Notes: generated by a model from the letters alone, not told the origin. A stretch of 64,000 nt of DNA from Dasania marina DSM 21967 (GCF_000373485.1 NZ_KB891585.1:421860-485859); one strand, 5' to 3'; positions 17,548 through 28,014 are shown, counted from the stretch's first letter. Numbers and translations: made by a program.

Positions 17548-17926
17548 CTTTAAACCTTGTTCATCTTTTTTGTGGTAGCGGACTCGGCTATCGATAAAGC
17601 TACCATTCAGGCTGCAGAGCAGAGAGCAATGAACTGTTATAACAATCTCTTAGCGTGCTATAAACCTAAGGCTAACAGTCAGGCTAGGCGTCCTCATCCC
17701 CTCTACGCTGCCAGCATTTGTGTTTAGCCAATATAAGTACCAACGCTATGGCCTCCCTTTCACTAACAGCTTGAAGTGTATTCGATATCCCGTCGCAAGG
17801 AGGGAAACTGCCTATATTTCTCGGAAAAACTCTTTAGGATGCCACTATGGGCTAGCACTGCAGACACCCAATAATGGCCATATACGCGCTTTTAAGAAGG
17901 GGGATTCAATACTGGAATGCCAGATA
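17548..17926. other. Gene-free stretch beside the tRNA cluster
   Basis: About 380 bp lie between the CBS gene and the tRNA-Leu terminator. An open frame at 17720-17944 lacks a ribosome site and resembles nothing. I see no integrase remnant or tRNA 3'-end duplication that would mark an attachment site. Confidence 0.5.
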
Positions 17927-17953
17927 CTAAAAAGGCCCCGTTAGGAGCCTTTA
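17927..17953 (-). terminator. Rho-independent terminator of the tRNA operon
   Basis: On the minus strand, AAAGGCTCC and GGGGCCTTT pair (one G-T) across a short loop and are followed by a T-run, 12 bp after the tRNA-Leu CCA end. Confidence 0.85.
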
Positions 17954-17964
17954 AAGTGTATATA

Positions 17965-18050
17965 TGGTGCGAAGAGGGGGACTTGAACCCCCACACCCAG
18001 AAGGCGTCAGATTTTAAGTCTGATGTGTCTACCGATTCCACCATCCTCGC
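17965..18050 (-). tRNA. tRNA-Leu (TAA)
   Basis: A class II tRNA with a long variable arm, reading GCGAGGATGGTGGAATC on the minus strand. The anticodon loop ACTTAAAATC gives TAA, the T-arm is GGTTCAAGTCC, and CCA is encoded. It is last in the pgsA-tRNA-Gly-Cys-Leu series, an order also found in E. coli (glyW-cysT-leuZ). Confidence 0.96.
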
Positions 18051-18274
18051 AAACTACATACAGTTACACACTATCGGTGTAACTGAACTTTATAAGTTAT
18101 TAAATAAAATCTTATTATTCAATAACTTAATAAATCTTTCTCAATAAAAATAAAGAGACTCTTGGAATTTAAAGCCTGCCGGGCTACCTAGTCACTACTC
18201 AAAACTATTGAGAGCTTATTTACCCACGGCGGTCACCGTGCTGCCTTGGCCAAGGGCTTTCATCAAAGATGAAA

Positions 18275-18348
18275 TGGAGGCGCGAGCCGGAATCGAACCG
18301 GCATAAACGGATTTGCAATCCGCGGCATAACCATTTTGCTATCGCGCC
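18275..18348 (-). tRNA. tRNA-Cys (GCA)
   Basis: The 74-nt cloverleaf with encoded CCA begins GGCGCGATAGCAAAATGG, has anticodon loop ATTGCAAAT (GCA) and T-arm GGTTCGATTCC. It is the middle member of the three-tRNA cluster. Confidence 0.97.
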
Positions 18349-18414
18349 GTATCTAGCAGCTCTTATACGCTCTAAGTGCTAAGCACACCATCGAGTACGA
18401 TAGCTGGCTAAAAC

Positions 18415-18490
18415 TGGAGCGGGAAACCGGGTTCGAACCGGCGACCTCGACCTTGGCAAGGTCGCGCTCTACCAACTGAGCTATTCCCGC
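18415..18490 (-). tRNA. tRNA-Gly (GCC)
   Basis: The 76-nt cloverleaf with encoded CCA begins GCGGGAATAGCTCAG, has anticodon loop CTTGCCAAG (GCC) and T-arm GGTTCGAACCC. It is the first tRNA after pgsA. Confidence 0.97.
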
Positions 18491-18646
18491 AAACTGTTTC
18501 GACGTGACTAATTGCTCATCCCCGAAAAGTGCGCCTATTCTAATGTTTCAAGCGTCACTGTCAACTACACAATGACTATCTTATTGAAAAATAATGAATA
18601 AAAACCCTATTCTGGATAGTTATTAGGCAAAGCCCCTCGCGGTCGT

Positions 18647-19204
18647 TTACTTACTATCCAACTTAAACTCGGGTGAAGCTGCCCGCAGGTAAACAATCAT
18701 AGACCACAGCGTTAATGCTGCTGCTATATACATCACCACCACCCCAGAGATTACCCAGACACCGCTGCGCTCAGGCGCCGCCAGCAACAAGATAAAAATC
18801 GATAGCATTTGCAGTGCGGTTTTAAACTTACCTACTTTCGACACCGCAACGCTAGTGCGCTTACCTAATTCTGCCATCCACTCTCGCAGTGCCGAGATCA
18901 GCACTTCACGACCGATGATAATCATAGCCGGCACGGTAAACCACCAGTGCCCCATGCGCTCTACCAGCAAGGTTAGCACTATCACCACCATCAGCTTATC
19001 CGCTACCGGATCTAAGAAGGCGCCAAAGGGTGTACTTTGGTCCAGCCTGCGAGCCAAGTAGCCATCCAGCCAATCAGTTAGCCCTGCCAAAGCAAATATC
19101 AGCGCCGAGGCGGTATAACTCCACGCATAGGGTAAGTAAAAAACAAGTACGCAGAAAGGAATTAATAGGATTCTAAACAGTGTTAATAGATTGGGTAAAT
19201 TCAT
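18647..19204 (-). CDS. pgsA: CDP-diacylglycerol-glycerol-3-phosphate 3-phosphatidyltransferase
   Basis: The 185-residue integral membrane enzyme makes phosphatidylglycerophosphate, the committed step to phosphatidylglycerol and cardiolipin. It starts [16 protein letters not shown], as PgsA proteins do. The CDP-alcohol phosphotransferase motif DG..AR...G...D appears as [28 protein letters not shown] split over residues 43-70, with all aspartates present. Several hydrophobic helices follow. It lies 43 bp after uvrC, the usual uvrC-pgsA-tRNA order of gammaproteobacteria. Confidence 0.97.
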   Translation of the reverse strand: MNLPNLLTLFRILLIPFCVLVFYLPYAWSYTASALIFALAGLTDWLDGYLARRLDQSTPFGAFLDPVADKLMVVIVLTLLVERMGHWWFTVPAMIIIGREVLISALREWMAELGKRTSVAVSKVGKFKTALQMLSIFILLLAAPERSGVWVISGVVVMYIAAALTLWSMIVYLRAASPEFKLDSK

Positions 19205-19247
19205 GCAATTGGGGCTTAGCGTTGGGATGTTAGTATAAAGCGCCAGT

Positions 19248-21077
19248 TTAACTGTTATGCAGCGCAGTATATATATCTACCGCCAATTTCTGGCTAATTC
19301 CCGGTACTTTAGCCAAGTCGTCGGCGCTGGCGGCGCCCACCTCTTGCCAGCCACCAAAATGGCGCAATAGCTCCCGACGCCGTTTCGGCCCTACCCCGGC
19401 GATACCTTCCAGTGGCGATTCACGGCGTGCTTTATCGCGCCGCTGCTTGTGGCCGGTAATGGCAAAACGGTGCGACTCATCCCGTATATGCTGAATTAAA
19501 TGCAGCGCCGATGAATCTGAGGGCAGCACAAACTCATCGCCAGTATCGGGCCGGTACAGGTATTCAAAACCGGCCTTACGGGTAGTGCCTTTGGCTATAC
19601 CTACCACCATTAAATCCTTAATAGCCAGCTCCTCTAGCACTTGCGTGGCTTGGCTCACCTGCCCTTTGCCACCGTCTATAAAAAGGATGTCGGGCATTTT
19701 CTCGTCGCCGGCTTTAATACGGGCATAGCGGCGCTTTAGGGCCTGCTGCATAGCGGCATAATCATCGCCGGCGGTAACGCCCTCTATATTAAAGCGACGG
19801 TAGTCGGATTTCAGTGGCCCGTTCTGGTCAAACACCACGCAGGAGGCCACCGTGGCCTCGCCAGAGCTGTGGCTAATATCAAAGCACTCCATGCGCTTAG
19901 GCGGCTGATCCAAAGACAACACCTCTTGCAGCGCAGCAAAACGGCTGCGTATGTTTTGTTTATTGGCCAAATGGCTGTTGAGGTTTTGCTGCGCGCTTTG
20001 CTGCGCCAATTTCAGCCACTGGGCTCTGGCACTGCGCACGTTTTGGCTAATGCTGATTTGTTTTTGGCTGACGCTGTTTAAGGCTTCGTTAATAACTTGC
20101 TGATCTTCCGGCTCGTGGCTAGTGACTATTTGCCCTGGCACTTCTCTGGCCGACCCCGGCGACAAATAAAACTGTGCTAAAAACGCCGACAGCACCTGCC
20201 CCGGCTGCTCATCTAAATGCGCCTTAGGGAAATAGCTTTTACTGCCCAGCACCCTACCACCGCGTACAAATAACACCTGCATACAAATAGCACCGGCCGA
20301 TAGCTCGCAGGCAAATATATCCACCTCACCGCCAGCGCCATCAATGGTTTGGGTGGCCTGCACCTGCTGTAAGTGCTGAATTTTATCCCGCAACAAAGCC
20401 GCTTGTTCAAATTCTAAATCTGCAGCTGCGGCTTCCATTTCATCAGCCAGTTCTTTAATCAAGGTTTTGTTATGGCCTTCTAAAAACATGACCGTGTGCT
20501 TAACCGACTCGGCATAGTCCTGTTCGGAAATTTTCTCGACACAAGGTGCCGTACAACGATTAATTTGATGCTGCAAACAAGGCCGCGAGCGGTTGCTAAA
20601 ATAACTGTTATCGCACTGCCTAACCTTAAACACTTTTTGCAATAAGTTGAGGCTTTCTTTAACCGCGCCTGCGCTGGGGTAAGGGCCAAAGTACCGCCCG
20701 CCGCCACGTTTAACGCCGCGGTGATAAGACAACTGCGGATACTTATCATTAGACAAATATACATAGGGATAAGACTTATCATCGCGCATTAAAATATTGT
20801 AAGGCGGGCGATGTTTTTTGATTAAGTTCTGTTCAAGTATTAACGCTTCCGCTTCTGTATGGGTAACGGTGACTTGTATGGAGGCAATTTTAGCCACCAA
20901 GGCCTGGGTTTTAATCGCCAAGCCCTTGCTGCGAAAATAGGAGGACACGCGATTTTTTAACTGCTTAGCCTTACCCACATATAAAATTTTCTGCTGGGCA
21001 TCATACATCTGGTAGATGCCAGGCTTGGCGCTTAAGGTTTTTAAAAAATTCTCCGAATCAAATAGCTGTTCAGTCAT
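19248..21077 (-). CDS. uvrC: Excinuclease ABC subunit C
   Basis: UvrC makes both incisions around UvrAB-marked DNA lesions in nucleotide excision repair. The 609 residues carry the GIY-YIG nuclease (GIYQMYD near 16, [13 protein letters not shown] near 32-44), a UVR helical motif near 200-235, the RNase H-like C-terminal nuclease ([11 protein letters not shown] near 394, [11 protein letters not shown] near 460) and a helix-hairpin-helix pair at the end ([20 protein letters not shown]). The length is standard. Its ATG overlaps the stop of the AlkB-like gene by 4 bp, so the two repair genes are translationally coupled. No SOS box was found upstream. Confidence 0.98.
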   Translation of the reverse strand: MTEQLFDSENFLKTLSAKPGIYQMYDAQQKILYVGKAKQLKNRVSSYFRSKGLAIKTQALVAKIASIQVTVTHTEAEALILEQNLIKKHRPPYNILMRDDKSYPYVYLSNDKYPQLSYHRGVKRGGGRYFGPYPSAGAVKESLNLLQKVFKVRQCDNSYFSNRSRPCLQHQINRCTAPCVEKISEQDYAESVKHTVMFLEGHNKTLIKELADEMEAAAADLEFEQAALLRDKIQHLQQVQATQTIDGAGGEVDIFACELSAGAICMQVLFVRGGRVLGSKSYFPKAHLDEQPGQVLSAFLAQFYLSPGSAREVPGQIVTSHEPEDQQVINEALNSVSQKQISISQNVRSARAQWLKLAQQSAQQNLNSHLANKQNIRSRFAALQEVLSLDQPPKRMECFDISHSSGEATVASCVVFDQNGPLKSDYRRFNIEGVTAGDDYAAMQQALKRRYARIKAGDEKMPDILFIDGGKGQVSQATQVLEELAIKDLMVVGIAKGTTRKAGFEYLYRPDTGDEFVLPSDSSALHLIQHIRDESHRFAITGHKQRRDKARRESPLEGIAGVGPKRRRELLRHFGGWQEVGAASADDLAKVPGISQKLAVDIYTALHNS

Positions 21078-21700
21078 TTGGCACTAGCCACTATACGTCT
21101 AAAGGTTAAATTGATACGACCCTGCACACTGGCCTGCTGGGTTTTAGCCAGTTGATGCTGCCAGTAGTGCTGGGTACTGCCCTGCATTAATAGTAGTGAG
21201 CCCGACTCTAAATCTATATGTCGTATCGTGCGCGGCTGGGCAATAGTTCTAAAACTAAAGCGGCGGGTATCGCCAAAGCTAAGTGAGGCGATAACGGGAT
21301 TAGAGCCCAACTCTTTTTCATTATCGCTATGCCAACCTACACTGTCTTGGCCGTTGCGATAAAAATTTGCCAGCACGCTATTAAAATTCAAACCTAGTTT
21401 ACTCTCCAGCTGTCGTTTTAAAGTGAGCAGCTCCGGGCACCAACTATTGTGCTGTAACTGTATGCCGGAATAGGCGTAATCCGTATTTTCATCGCCATAC
21501 CAAGCATTTAAGCGCGGTATGGCTTGCTGTTTGCCATAGAGCAGCATGCTGTCTTGTCGCCATTTAATGGCGCCTAATAGCGGCTGCACCCAGGCTTGGT
21601 CATCACCAATAAAATGCGGGTAGTAGCAAACCTCAGCATGCTCCATCACCAAGGGATAGGCGGCGTCTTGCGCAAACAAAAAATCTTGTTGACTGGCCAT
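21074..21700 (-). CDS. alkB: AlkB-like 2-oxoglutarate/Fe(II) dioxygenase
   Basis: The 208-residue protein belongs to the AlkB family of nucleic-acid demethylases (ALKBH2/3-like branch). Visible are the iron-binding HxD in VGWHSDNEKELG, the distal His in QGSTQHYWQH, and the 2-oxoglutarate-binding Arg region SFGDTRRFSFR and GRINLTFR. It likely repairs 1-methyladenine and 3-methylcytosine by oxidative demethylation. It overlaps uvrC by 4 bp and follows murB by 30 bp. The symbol is given by family; substrate class (DNA or RNA) is inferred. Confidence 0.88.
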   Translation of the reverse strand: MASQQDFLFAQDAAYPLVMEHAEVCYYPHFIGDDQAWVQPLLGAIKWRQDSMLLYGKQQAIPRLNAWYGDENTDYAYSGIQLQHNSWCPELLTLKRQLESKLGLNFNSVLANFYRNGQDSVGWHSDNEKELGSNPVIASLSFGDTRRFSFRTIAQPRTIRHIDLESGSLLLMQGSTQHYWQHQLAKTQQASVQGRINLTFRRIVASAK

Positions 21701-21730
21701 GGCTATAACCCTCGCTTACTAAATCCGGCG

Positions 21731-22744
21731 CTACCCATAAACACGGGGTTCAATTTCTAACATGACTTGAAAACGTTGGTAGACGCTGTCTTTCACTTGT
21801 TGGGCGTAGGCCATAATATCCTTACTGCTGCCACTGTGATTAATCAGCACCAAGGCCTGCTGCTGATGCATGGCTACGCCATTGTGGATTTTACCCTTCC
21901 AGCCTAACTGCTCTATTAACCAACCTGCTGCCAATTTTACTCGCTGCTCGTCCACCGGGTAATACACCAACTCTGGATATTGCTTAAGTAACTGCTGGCA
22001 CTGATCTAGGCTGATGAGTGGGTTTTTAAAAAAACTACCGGCATTAGGTAATTCATCGGGCGAGGGTAATTTCGCAGAGCGTATCGCTATTACGGCATCC
22101 GCCACCTGCTGCGCATTGGGTTGAGTAATACTGTGTTGCTGAAAAAAGTGCTTCAGGGACTGGTAGGCTATATTGGCGTGGAAGTTGTTGCTGAGTTTGA
22201 AACACAACTCACTAATAATAAAACAGTCTTTTAATTCATGCTTAAAAATACTATCGCGGTAGCCTAGCAGGCACTGGCCTTTACTCAACTCGCGCCAAGT
22301 ACCACTAATTAAATCCAAACCTTTAAGGCTGACCAACACATCGCTTAACTCAACACCGTAAGCGCCTATATTTTGTATGGCCGCCGCACCCACTCTGCCG
22401 GGTATTAACGCTAGATTTTCTAAGCCGTGATAACCCTGCTGCACGCAGTGCATCACAAACTCATGCCAATTTTCCCCCGCCTGCACGGTGACAAACACCT
22501 CATCACCCTGCTCGCTAACAGCTAGTCCTTTACTATTAAGCTGTATCACCAAGCCCGCCAGTGATTCAGCCAATACCATATTAGAGCCGCCGCCCAGCAC
22601 GGTTATGGCCAGGCCTTTTTTCTTGCCCTCGCTCACCGCAGCCAGCAAGTCGTTATGATCATCAACGCTCACAAAATATTCCGCCGTAGCACTTACCGCT
22701 AAGCTATTGAATTTTTTTAAATCGACATTGCGTTGTAATTTCAC
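21731..22744 (-). CDS. murB: UDP-N-acetylenolpyruvoylglucosamine reductase
   Basis: MurB uses NADPH and FAD to reduce UDP-GlcNAc-enolpyruvate to UDP-MurNAc in peptidoglycan precursor synthesis. The 337 residues are the type I form: VLGGGSNMVLAES near 49-59 (FAD), IGAYGVEL near 126, GYRDSIFK near 161 with the loop typical of type I, PNAGSFFKNP near 237 with the catalytic Ser, and a final Glu in LEIEPRVYG. It is cytoplasmic, 18 bp after the phosphatase gene. Confidence 0.97.
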   Translation of the reverse strand: MKLQRNVDLKKFNSLAVSATAEYFVSVDDHNDLLAAVSEGKKKGLAITVLGGGSNMVLAESLAGLVIQLNSKGLAVSEQGDEVFVTVQAGENWHEFVMHCVQQGYHGLENLALIPGRVGAAAIQNIGAYGVELSDVLVSLKGLDLISGTWRELSKGQCLLGYRDSIFKHELKDCFIISELCFKLSNNFHANIAYQSLKHFFQQHSITQPNAQQVADAVIAIRSAKLPSPDELPNAGSFFKNPLISLDQCQQLLKQYPELVYYPVDEQRVKLAAGWLIEQLGWKGKIHNGVAMHQQQALVLINHSGSSKDIMAYAQQVKDSVYQRFQVMLEIEPRVYG

Positions 22745-22762
22745 GTCATTAACTAATCGCGG

Positions 22763-23239
22763 TTATAGAGTGTGTTGTTTGAGCACGTGTTTGATAAAGG
22801 CCTCACTGGCATCCGTTACTAAATCCAATACCAAGTTAAAACCTTGCTCACCGCCGTAATAGGGGTCAGGCACTTCGCTGTGGCTGGACTGTGCATCAAA
22901 CGCTAAAAATAACGATAGTTCAGCGCGACACTCAGCAGGGGCCATGGTTTTTAAGTTGGATAGATTTTCCAAGTCCATGGCCAGTATATAATCGTAGTCA
23001 TTAAAGTCGGTGGGGCTTACTGCTCTGGCTCGCAAATCACTAATGTCTATGCCCCGCTGTTGGGCGGCAGCTATAGAACGCTGATCCGGCGACTTGCCAA
23101 TATGCCAAGCGGCGGTGCCTGCGGAATCTACGCTAATACGCTGCTCTAAACCCCGCTCTTTAATTTGTTGCCGCAACACACCCTCGGCGCTGGGCGAGCG
23201 GCAGATATTACCTAGGCAAACTAGCAACACTTTAATCAT
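22763..23239 (-). CDS. Low-molecular-weight protein tyrosine phosphatase
   Basis: The 158-residue enzyme has the P-loop [13 protein letters not shown] at residues 8-20, with nucleophile Cys8 and Arg14. The general-acid Asp is in [12 protein letters not shown] near 129. In gammaproteobacteria these act on tyrosine kinases of polysaccharide export or on unknown targets. Here it sits between kdsB (4-bp overlap) and murB in a cell-envelope operon and has no partner kinase in the window. This place beside kdsB is common in pseudomonads, from memory. Confidence 0.95.
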   Translation of the reverse strand: MIKVLLVCLGNICRSPSAEGVLRQQIKERGLEQRISVDSAGTAAWHIGKSPDQRSIAAAQQRGIDISDLRARAVSPTDFNDYDYILAMDLENLSNLKTMAPAECRAELSLFLAFDAQSSHSEVPDPYYGGEQGFNLVLDLVTDASEAFIKHVLKQHTL

Positions 23240-24018
23240 AATTGTTTTGCCGCAATAATGGCCCGAACTTTTTCTAAATCAGCAACGGTATCAACACCGC
23301 CAGGTATTAACTCTATCGCTTCTTGCGCATGAATTTTTACGCCGTTTTCCATAGCGCGTAATTGCTCTAGTTTTTCGGTTTGCTCCAACATGCTCATAGG
23401 CCATTGCACAAAGTCATGTAAAAAACTGACCCGATAAGCGTAGATACCAATATGCCTATAGTAATGGCTGTTAGCGGGTAGGCTTAGATCAGTATTACCG
23501 CTGGCCAAGCCTGCCCATAAATCTCTGCACCAAGGCATAGGTGCACGCGAGAAATATAACACCTCACCGTGTTTGTTTAAGGTGACCTTAACAGCATTGG
23601 GGTCGAAGACAGTTTCTACATCGCTTATAGCTTCGATTAAGGTCGCTATGCTGGCAAAGCTGTTGCTGGCTAAATTATTGGCGACTTGATTGATAACGGC
23701 GGCGGGAATTAACGGTTCATCACCCTGCACATTCACCAACACATGATCGTCAGCTAATTGTAATTGCGCGGCCACTTCCTGTAAGCGATCGGTGCCCGAT
23801 TCATGGCTGGCTTTAGTCATGGCCACTTCGGCACCAAAGGCTGTTGCGGCATCGGCTATGCGCTGATCGTCGGTGGCTATAATCACCCGCTCAGCCTGTG
23901 ATTGCAGCGCTCGTTCATAAACATGCTGAATCATAGGTTTGCCCGCTATATCTAATAACGGCTTGCCTGGTAAACGGCTAGAGGCGTAACGGGCCGGGAT
24001 AATAATACTAAAACTCAT
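23236..24018 (-). CDS. kdsB: 3-deoxy-manno-octulosonate cytidylyltransferase
   Basis: KdsB activates Kdo as CMP-Kdo for the lipopolysaccharide inner core. The 260 residues start with [18 protein letters not shown], the nucleotide-binding motif. [23 protein letters not shown] with the metal-binding Asp, and [12 protein letters not shown] follow. Length is normal. The gene overlaps lpxK by 4 bp at its start and the phosphatase gene by 4 bp at its end, forming a tight LPS gene chain. Confidence 0.98.
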   Translation of the reverse strand: MSFSIIIPARYASSRLPGKPLLDIAGKPMIQHVYERALQSQAERVIIATDDQRIADAATAFGAEVAMTKASHESGTDRLQEVAAQLQLADDHVLVNVQGDEPLIPAAVINQVANNLASNSFASIATLIEAISDVETVFDPNAVKVTLNKHGEVLYFSRAPMPWCRDLWAGLASGNTDLSLPANSHYYRHIGIYAYRVSFLHDFVQWPMSMLEQTEKLEQLRAMENGVKIHAQEAIELIPGGVDTVADLEKVRAIIAAKQL

Positions 24019-25055
24019 GAGCTAAACTCTTCTACCTGTGAGGTTAGGGTTGCCAGTTGTGCGCTAAGGCCGCTGTAAAAAGCTGGCGCTATCTGGCAAC
24101 TTACTGGCAAGTACCACATATTTGCCGCGGCAAAATCAGTTACTTTTACCGCATCTTTTTCTGTCATGATTATCGCCATGTCATCACTAAACTGTAAGTC
24201 TGCGGCGCAGTAATGGTGATGGTCGGCAAAGCTGTGTGGCGTAGTCTCGAAACCCAAGGTGCTCAGGGTATCAAAAAAACGCTGGGGATTACCTATGCCA
24301 GCAACAGCATGCACCGTCTTGGCCGCTCGCCACTGTGCTATCTCGCAGCGCTCACCGCTAGCGATATTGATTAGGGCCTGAGGCTTTAATTGCATGGCAA
24401 AGCTACTGGCATCTAGATCTTGCTCCGGCGCAGCGCCGTTATACAATTTATAATCTACCCGCTTAAGGCGGCTAATCGGTTCGCGCAAAGGGCCTGCAGG
24501 TAACAGCCAGCGATTACCAAATTGACGGGCAGCATCGACTACCACAATTTCTATGTCACGTTGTAGCGCATAGTGCTGCAGACCATCGTCGGCGATAATA
24601 ATATTGCAATCATGATTAGCCAACAAATAGCGGGCAGCCTCTGCTCGGTCTGGCGCAATCACTAGCGGGCACTGGCTAGCGCGGGCAATGAGTAGCGGCT
24701 CATCACCCGCCTCTACGGCGTTGGAGCTTTCAGTTACTGCATAAGGATAATGAGGTGCTAGGCTGCCGTAACCACGGCTGATAATACCAGGGCGGTAGCC
24801 TTGCTCTTTTAGATATGCCGCTAGAGCTACGACTACCGGGGTTTTGCCCGTACCACCCACTGCAATATTACCGACAACAATCACCGGCACCGGCGCGCGA
24901 TAGGATGTAAATAAAGCTACGCGGTAACAACAGCCCCGCAAGGCCATTAATAACCAGTAGATAAAAGACAGCGGCAGTAAGGCATAAGGCCATAGCGCCT
25001 TGCTATACCAAGCGCTAGCGAGAGCGTGTAAGCGGGGCTGCTGCTTAGCTGTCAT
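24015..25055 (-). CDS. lpxK: Tetraacyldisaccharide 4'-kinase
   Basis: LpxK phosphorylates the lipid A disaccharide precursor at the inner membrane. I start it at the ATG at 25055 ([10 protein letters not shown]), which overlaps the msbA stop, giving 346 residues; an ATG at 25091 would add 12 residues. It has an N-terminal membrane-anchor helix ([15 protein letters not shown]), a Walker-A-like [13 protein letters not shown] with GGTGKT at 67-72, RGYGS near 96, and [12 protein letters not shown]. Genes before and after (msbA, kdsB) act on the same molecule. Confidence 0.97.
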   Translation of the reverse strand: MTAKQQPRLHALASAWYSKALWPYALLPLSFIYWLLMALRGCCYRVALFTSYRAPVPVIVVGNIAVGGTGKTPVVVALAAYLKEQGYRPGIISRGYGSLAPHYPYAVTESSNAVEAGDEPLLIARASQCPLVIAPDRAEAARYLLANHDCNIIIADDGLQHYALQRDIEIVVVDAARQFGNRWLLPAGPLREPISRLKRVDYKLYNGAAPEQDLDASSFAMQLKPQALINIASGERCEIAQWRAAKTVHAVAGIGNPQRFFDTLSTLGFETTPHSFADHHHYCAADLQFSDDMAIIMTEKDAVKVTDFAAANMWYLPVSCQIAPAFYSGLSAQLATLTSQVEEFSS

Positions 25056-26850
25056 TAAACTGATTTTTATGTAGCGCGGCATAGCGGCCATCTAAGGCGA
25101 TTAAGCTTGGGTGATCGCCCTGCTCGACAATTCGACCCTGTTCCATCACCACGATAACATCGGCATTTTCTATGGTGGATAAACGGTGGGCAATCACCAG
25201 GGTAGTACGCGATTCCATCACGGCTTCCAAGGCATCTTGTATATGGCGCTCAGATTGATTATCCAAGGCCGAGGTAGCTTCATCCAATATCAGTATGGGG
25301 GCGTCTTTCAATAAGGCTCTGGCGATCGCTAAGCGCTGCCTTTGACCGCCCGATAACATCACCCCGTCTTCACCGGTAATGGTATCTAAGCCCTGCGGCA
25401 GATTGGCGATAAAATCTTGCGCATGGGCGGCGGCAACGGCGGCGTGTATATCATCGTCACTGGCATCCGCCATGGCACCGTAGGCAATATTATTGCGTAT
25501 GCTGTCATTAAATAAGGTAACCGACTGTGTCACCACCGCAATATGGCTGCGTAGATTTTCTAAGCTGTATTCGGTAATCGGTTTACCATCTATGCAGATG
25601 CAGCCTTCGGAGTAATCATAAAAACGGGTAATTAAACTGGCCAGCGAGGATTTACCGCTGCCGGAAGAACCTACCAAGGCTACGGTCTGGCCGGGTTTAA
25701 TGGTTAAATTAATATCGTGTAACACATGGCCATTTTCTTCGTTATAGCCAAAGTTTATGTGCTTAAACTCTATGGCACCGCTAACGGTATCGGCTTGGAA
25801 TGTGCCTTCATCTTTTTCTACTTGGCTATCTAAAAAGCCAAATACATCGGTGGCAGCCGCTAAACCTTTTTGTACATCCGAGAATACTTCACTGAGCTGG
25901 CGTATAGGTTTGGGTAATAACATGGCGGCGGTTAAGTAGGCGACAAAAGTCCCCGCTGACATTTCACCTGATAGGCCCAAGCCCACCCACACCAAAAAGG
26001 CCAACACTAAGGTGACGGGCTGCTGTATTACCGGCGGGCTAATAGCATTATAAAAGCCCATCTTTACTGACTGATCTAGGTTTTTATTACTGGCCTTTTG
26101 AAACTTTTTACGCTCTGTTTCGGTACCGCCAAATATGCGTACTTCTTTATAGGCTGAGATACTCTCGCTAGTGACTTGGGTAACCTCCCCCATAGAAACT
26201 TGGATTTTTTCGCTAATTTTTCGAAAGCGCTTACCCACCCACGTCACAAGCAAAGCAACCAATGGCAGCGCTAAAAACAAAAACAACGACAGCTGCCAGT
26301 TCACGTAAAATAAATAAGCAACCAATCCCGCCGAAAACAGACCTTCGCGGATAATCACTTTTAGCGATGAGGTCACCGCCTTGGTCACCTGCTCGACATT
26401 AAAAATAATTTTAGAGATTAAAAAACCACTGGACTGGCCATCATATTCTTTACTGGGCACCAACAACATATGGTCAAAAATATTGCAGCGCATTTTATGA
26501 ATAAGGTGACGAGAAATATAGGTAATATAATAATTACCAAAAAAGAAGCCCACGCCTCTCAACATGCCCAATAGGATAATACTGCCTACTATCCAGTTTC
26601 GGGCCTGGTTGGGCAGTATGTCGGCGCCCGCCATATCCAATACCAATGAAGCAACTATGCCGCCGCTATTTTTAGCTAGGCTACCGTTGAGGCTATCGAC
26701 AATAAAGCCCATTAAATCGGCCATGGCTATTTGCGATGCCGAGAAAATCATAAAACCTATAATGGATAAGCTAAAGACAAACCAGTATTCCGTCACATAG
26801 CGCAATAAACGTAAATAGGCTGTTAAATCGCCGTCGTTGTTTTTAGACAT
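25045..26850 (-). CDS. msbA: Lipid A export ABC transporter MsbA
   Basis: MsbA flips core-lipid A across the inner membrane. The 601-residue half-transporter has six membrane helices (about 20-320) and a nucleotide-binding domain (about 350-595). Walker A is GSSGSGKSS, the signature LSGGQRQRLAIARA, Walker B ILILDEATSALD, and the H-loop IAHRLST. It is 21 bp downstream of exbD and overlaps lpxK. The msbA-lpxK pairing supports lipid A rather than drug export. Confidence 0.97.
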   Translation of the reverse strand: MSKNNDGDLTAYLRLLRYVTEYWFVFSLSIIGFMIFSASQIAMADLMGFIVDSLNGSLAKNSGGIVASLVLDMAGADILPNQARNWIVGSIILLGMLRGVGFFFGNYYITYISRHLIHKMRCNIFDHMLLVPSKEYDGQSSGFLISKIIFNVEQVTKAVTSSLKVIIREGLFSAGLVAYLFYVNWQLSLFLFLALPLVALLVTWVGKRFRKISEKIQVSMGEVTQVTSESISAYKEVRIFGGTETERKKFQKASNKNLDQSVKMGFYNAISPPVIQQPVTLVLAFLVWVGLGLSGEMSAGTFVAYLTAAMLLPKPIRQLSEVFSDVQKGLAAATDVFGFLDSQVEKDEGTFQADTVSGAIEFKHINFGYNEENGHVLHDINLTIKPGQTVALVGSSGSGKSSLASLITRFYDYSEGCICIDGKPITEYSLENLRSHIAVVTQSVTLFNDSIRNNIAYGAMADASDDDIHAAVAAAHAQDFIANLPQGLDTITGEDGVMLSGGQRQRLAIARALLKDAPILILDEATSALDNQSERHIQDALEAVMESRTTLVIAHRLSTIENADVIVVMEQGRIVEQGDHPSLIALDGRYAALHKNQFNDS

Positions 26851-26871
26851 AATGGTTTCGTTTTAAAGAGT

Positions 26872-27291
26872 TTATTCAGTAGCCGGTTGCTGCGTGGTTA
26901 AGCTTAGCTTAGCAAAGCCCTGCTTGCCTGCGGCGTCCATGGCGGTAATCACGGCTTGGTGTGGTGTTTTAGCGTCGGCGGTAATCACCAAGGGTAAATC
27001 GATGTTGCCGCCGCTCACTTCAGTGAGGGCTTTTTGTAAATTAGCTAGATTAGAGCTGACTAAAGTGCGGCCATTGACTGCGTAATTACCGCTGCTGGAA
27101 ATGGTCACCTCTATAGCGTCTACCGCCACCACGCTTTCATCGCCGCTGGCTTCAGGTAGGTTTAAGCTTAGGTGGGTTTCTTTGGTAAAACTGGTAGACA
27201 CCATAAAAAAAATCAACAGCAGAAACACCACATCAATTAAGGGCGTTAGATTAACGGTGACTTCTTGATTGGTTTGTCGACGAAATTGCAC
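26872..27291 (-). CDS. exbD: Biopolymer transport protein ExbD
   Basis: The 139-residue protein has one N-terminal membrane helix (NLTPLIDVVFLLLIFFMVSTSF, split at 14-36) that carries the essential Asp of the proton channel, then a periplasmic domain. With ExbB it powers TonB-dependent outer-membrane transport, or the TolQR-like system. It sits between exbB and msbA, so TonB energy and LPS export genes are cotranscribed. No tonB gene is in the window. Confidence 0.95.
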   Translation of the reverse strand: MQFRRQTNQEVTVNLTPLIDVVFLLLIFFMVSTSFTKETHLSLNLPEASGDESVVAVDAIEVTISSSGNYAVNGRTLVSSNLANLQKALTEVSGGNIDLPLVITADAKTPHQAVITAMDAAGKQGFAKLSLTTQQPATE

Positions 27292-27319
27292 TGGTTATTC
27301 CCTCAATTAAGCCGTGTTA

Positions 27320-27982
27320 TTACGCTTCTGTAAAATCGACTTTGCGCTCACCGTGTAAGGCGTCGACTAACTTAATGGTTTCTTGCTCTAAGGTAATCAC
27401 AATAGTATCTATACGGCGCAAAAAATAGCGGTGCATGACTAGCGCCGGTATCGCCACAGTCAAACCTGCGGCGGTGGTAATTAAGGCTTCCGAAATACCG
27501 CCAGCGAGCACGCCAGCATTACCTGTGCCCTGCAACATAATAGCGGTAAATACTTTAATCATACCGATAACAGTACCCAGCAAACCCAGCAAAGGGGCTA
27601 TGGCGCTAATGGTGCCCAAGGTATCAAGAAAATGCTCTAAATCATGAATCACATGGGCGGCAGCTTCTTGTATGCTTTCTTTCATTACGTCACGGCCATG
27701 CATGGAATTGCTCAAGCCCGCCGCTAAAATGCGACCCAGTGGCGAACTGGCTTTTAACTCGCGTAATTTCTTGGCGTCCAGCTGATTATTTTTCAGCCAA
27801 CCCCAGACCTGCCCTAACAAATTACGTGGGGCAATTTTTTGTGGGTTTAAAGCGATTATACGCTCTACACAGATGGCTACCGCTAAGATAGAACAAAGAA
27901 TAATGGGCAGCATTAACCAACCACCTGATGTTACTAATTCCAGCACATAAACCCCCGGGTTCTTATGATTATTAGCATGCAT
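27320..27982 (-). CDS. exbB: MotA/TolQ/ExbB proton channel protein ExbB
   Basis: The 220-residue inner-membrane protein has a first helix at about 18-38 (GGWLMLPIILCSILAVAIC) and the conserved pair of helices at about 115-200. These include LGTISAIAPLLGLLGTVIGMI split over 130-150 and TTAAGLTVAIPALV. It forms the proton channel with ExbD. It lies 32 bp after comEC and 28 bp before exbD. It could energise the TonB receptor at 8.5 kb. Confidence 0.95.
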   Translation of the reverse strand: MHANNHKNPGVYVLELVTSGGWLMLPIILCSILAVAICVERIIALNPQKIAPRNLLGQVWGWLKNNQLDAKKLRELKASSPLGRILAAGLSNSMHGRDVMKESIQEAAAHVIHDLEHFLDTLGTISAIAPLLGLLGTVIGMIKVFTAIMLQGTGNAGVLAGGISEALITTAAGLTVAIPALVMHRYFLRRIDTIVITLEQETIKLVDALHGERKVDFTEA

Positions 27983-28014
27983 TATATGCGACCTGCCTGC
28001 ATTGGGCTACGTCG

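Noticed and set aside
17720..17944. 74-codon open frame next to tRNA-Leu, considered as an integrase remnant
   Set aside because: No integrase motif, no ribosome site, and it runs into the tRNA terminator.
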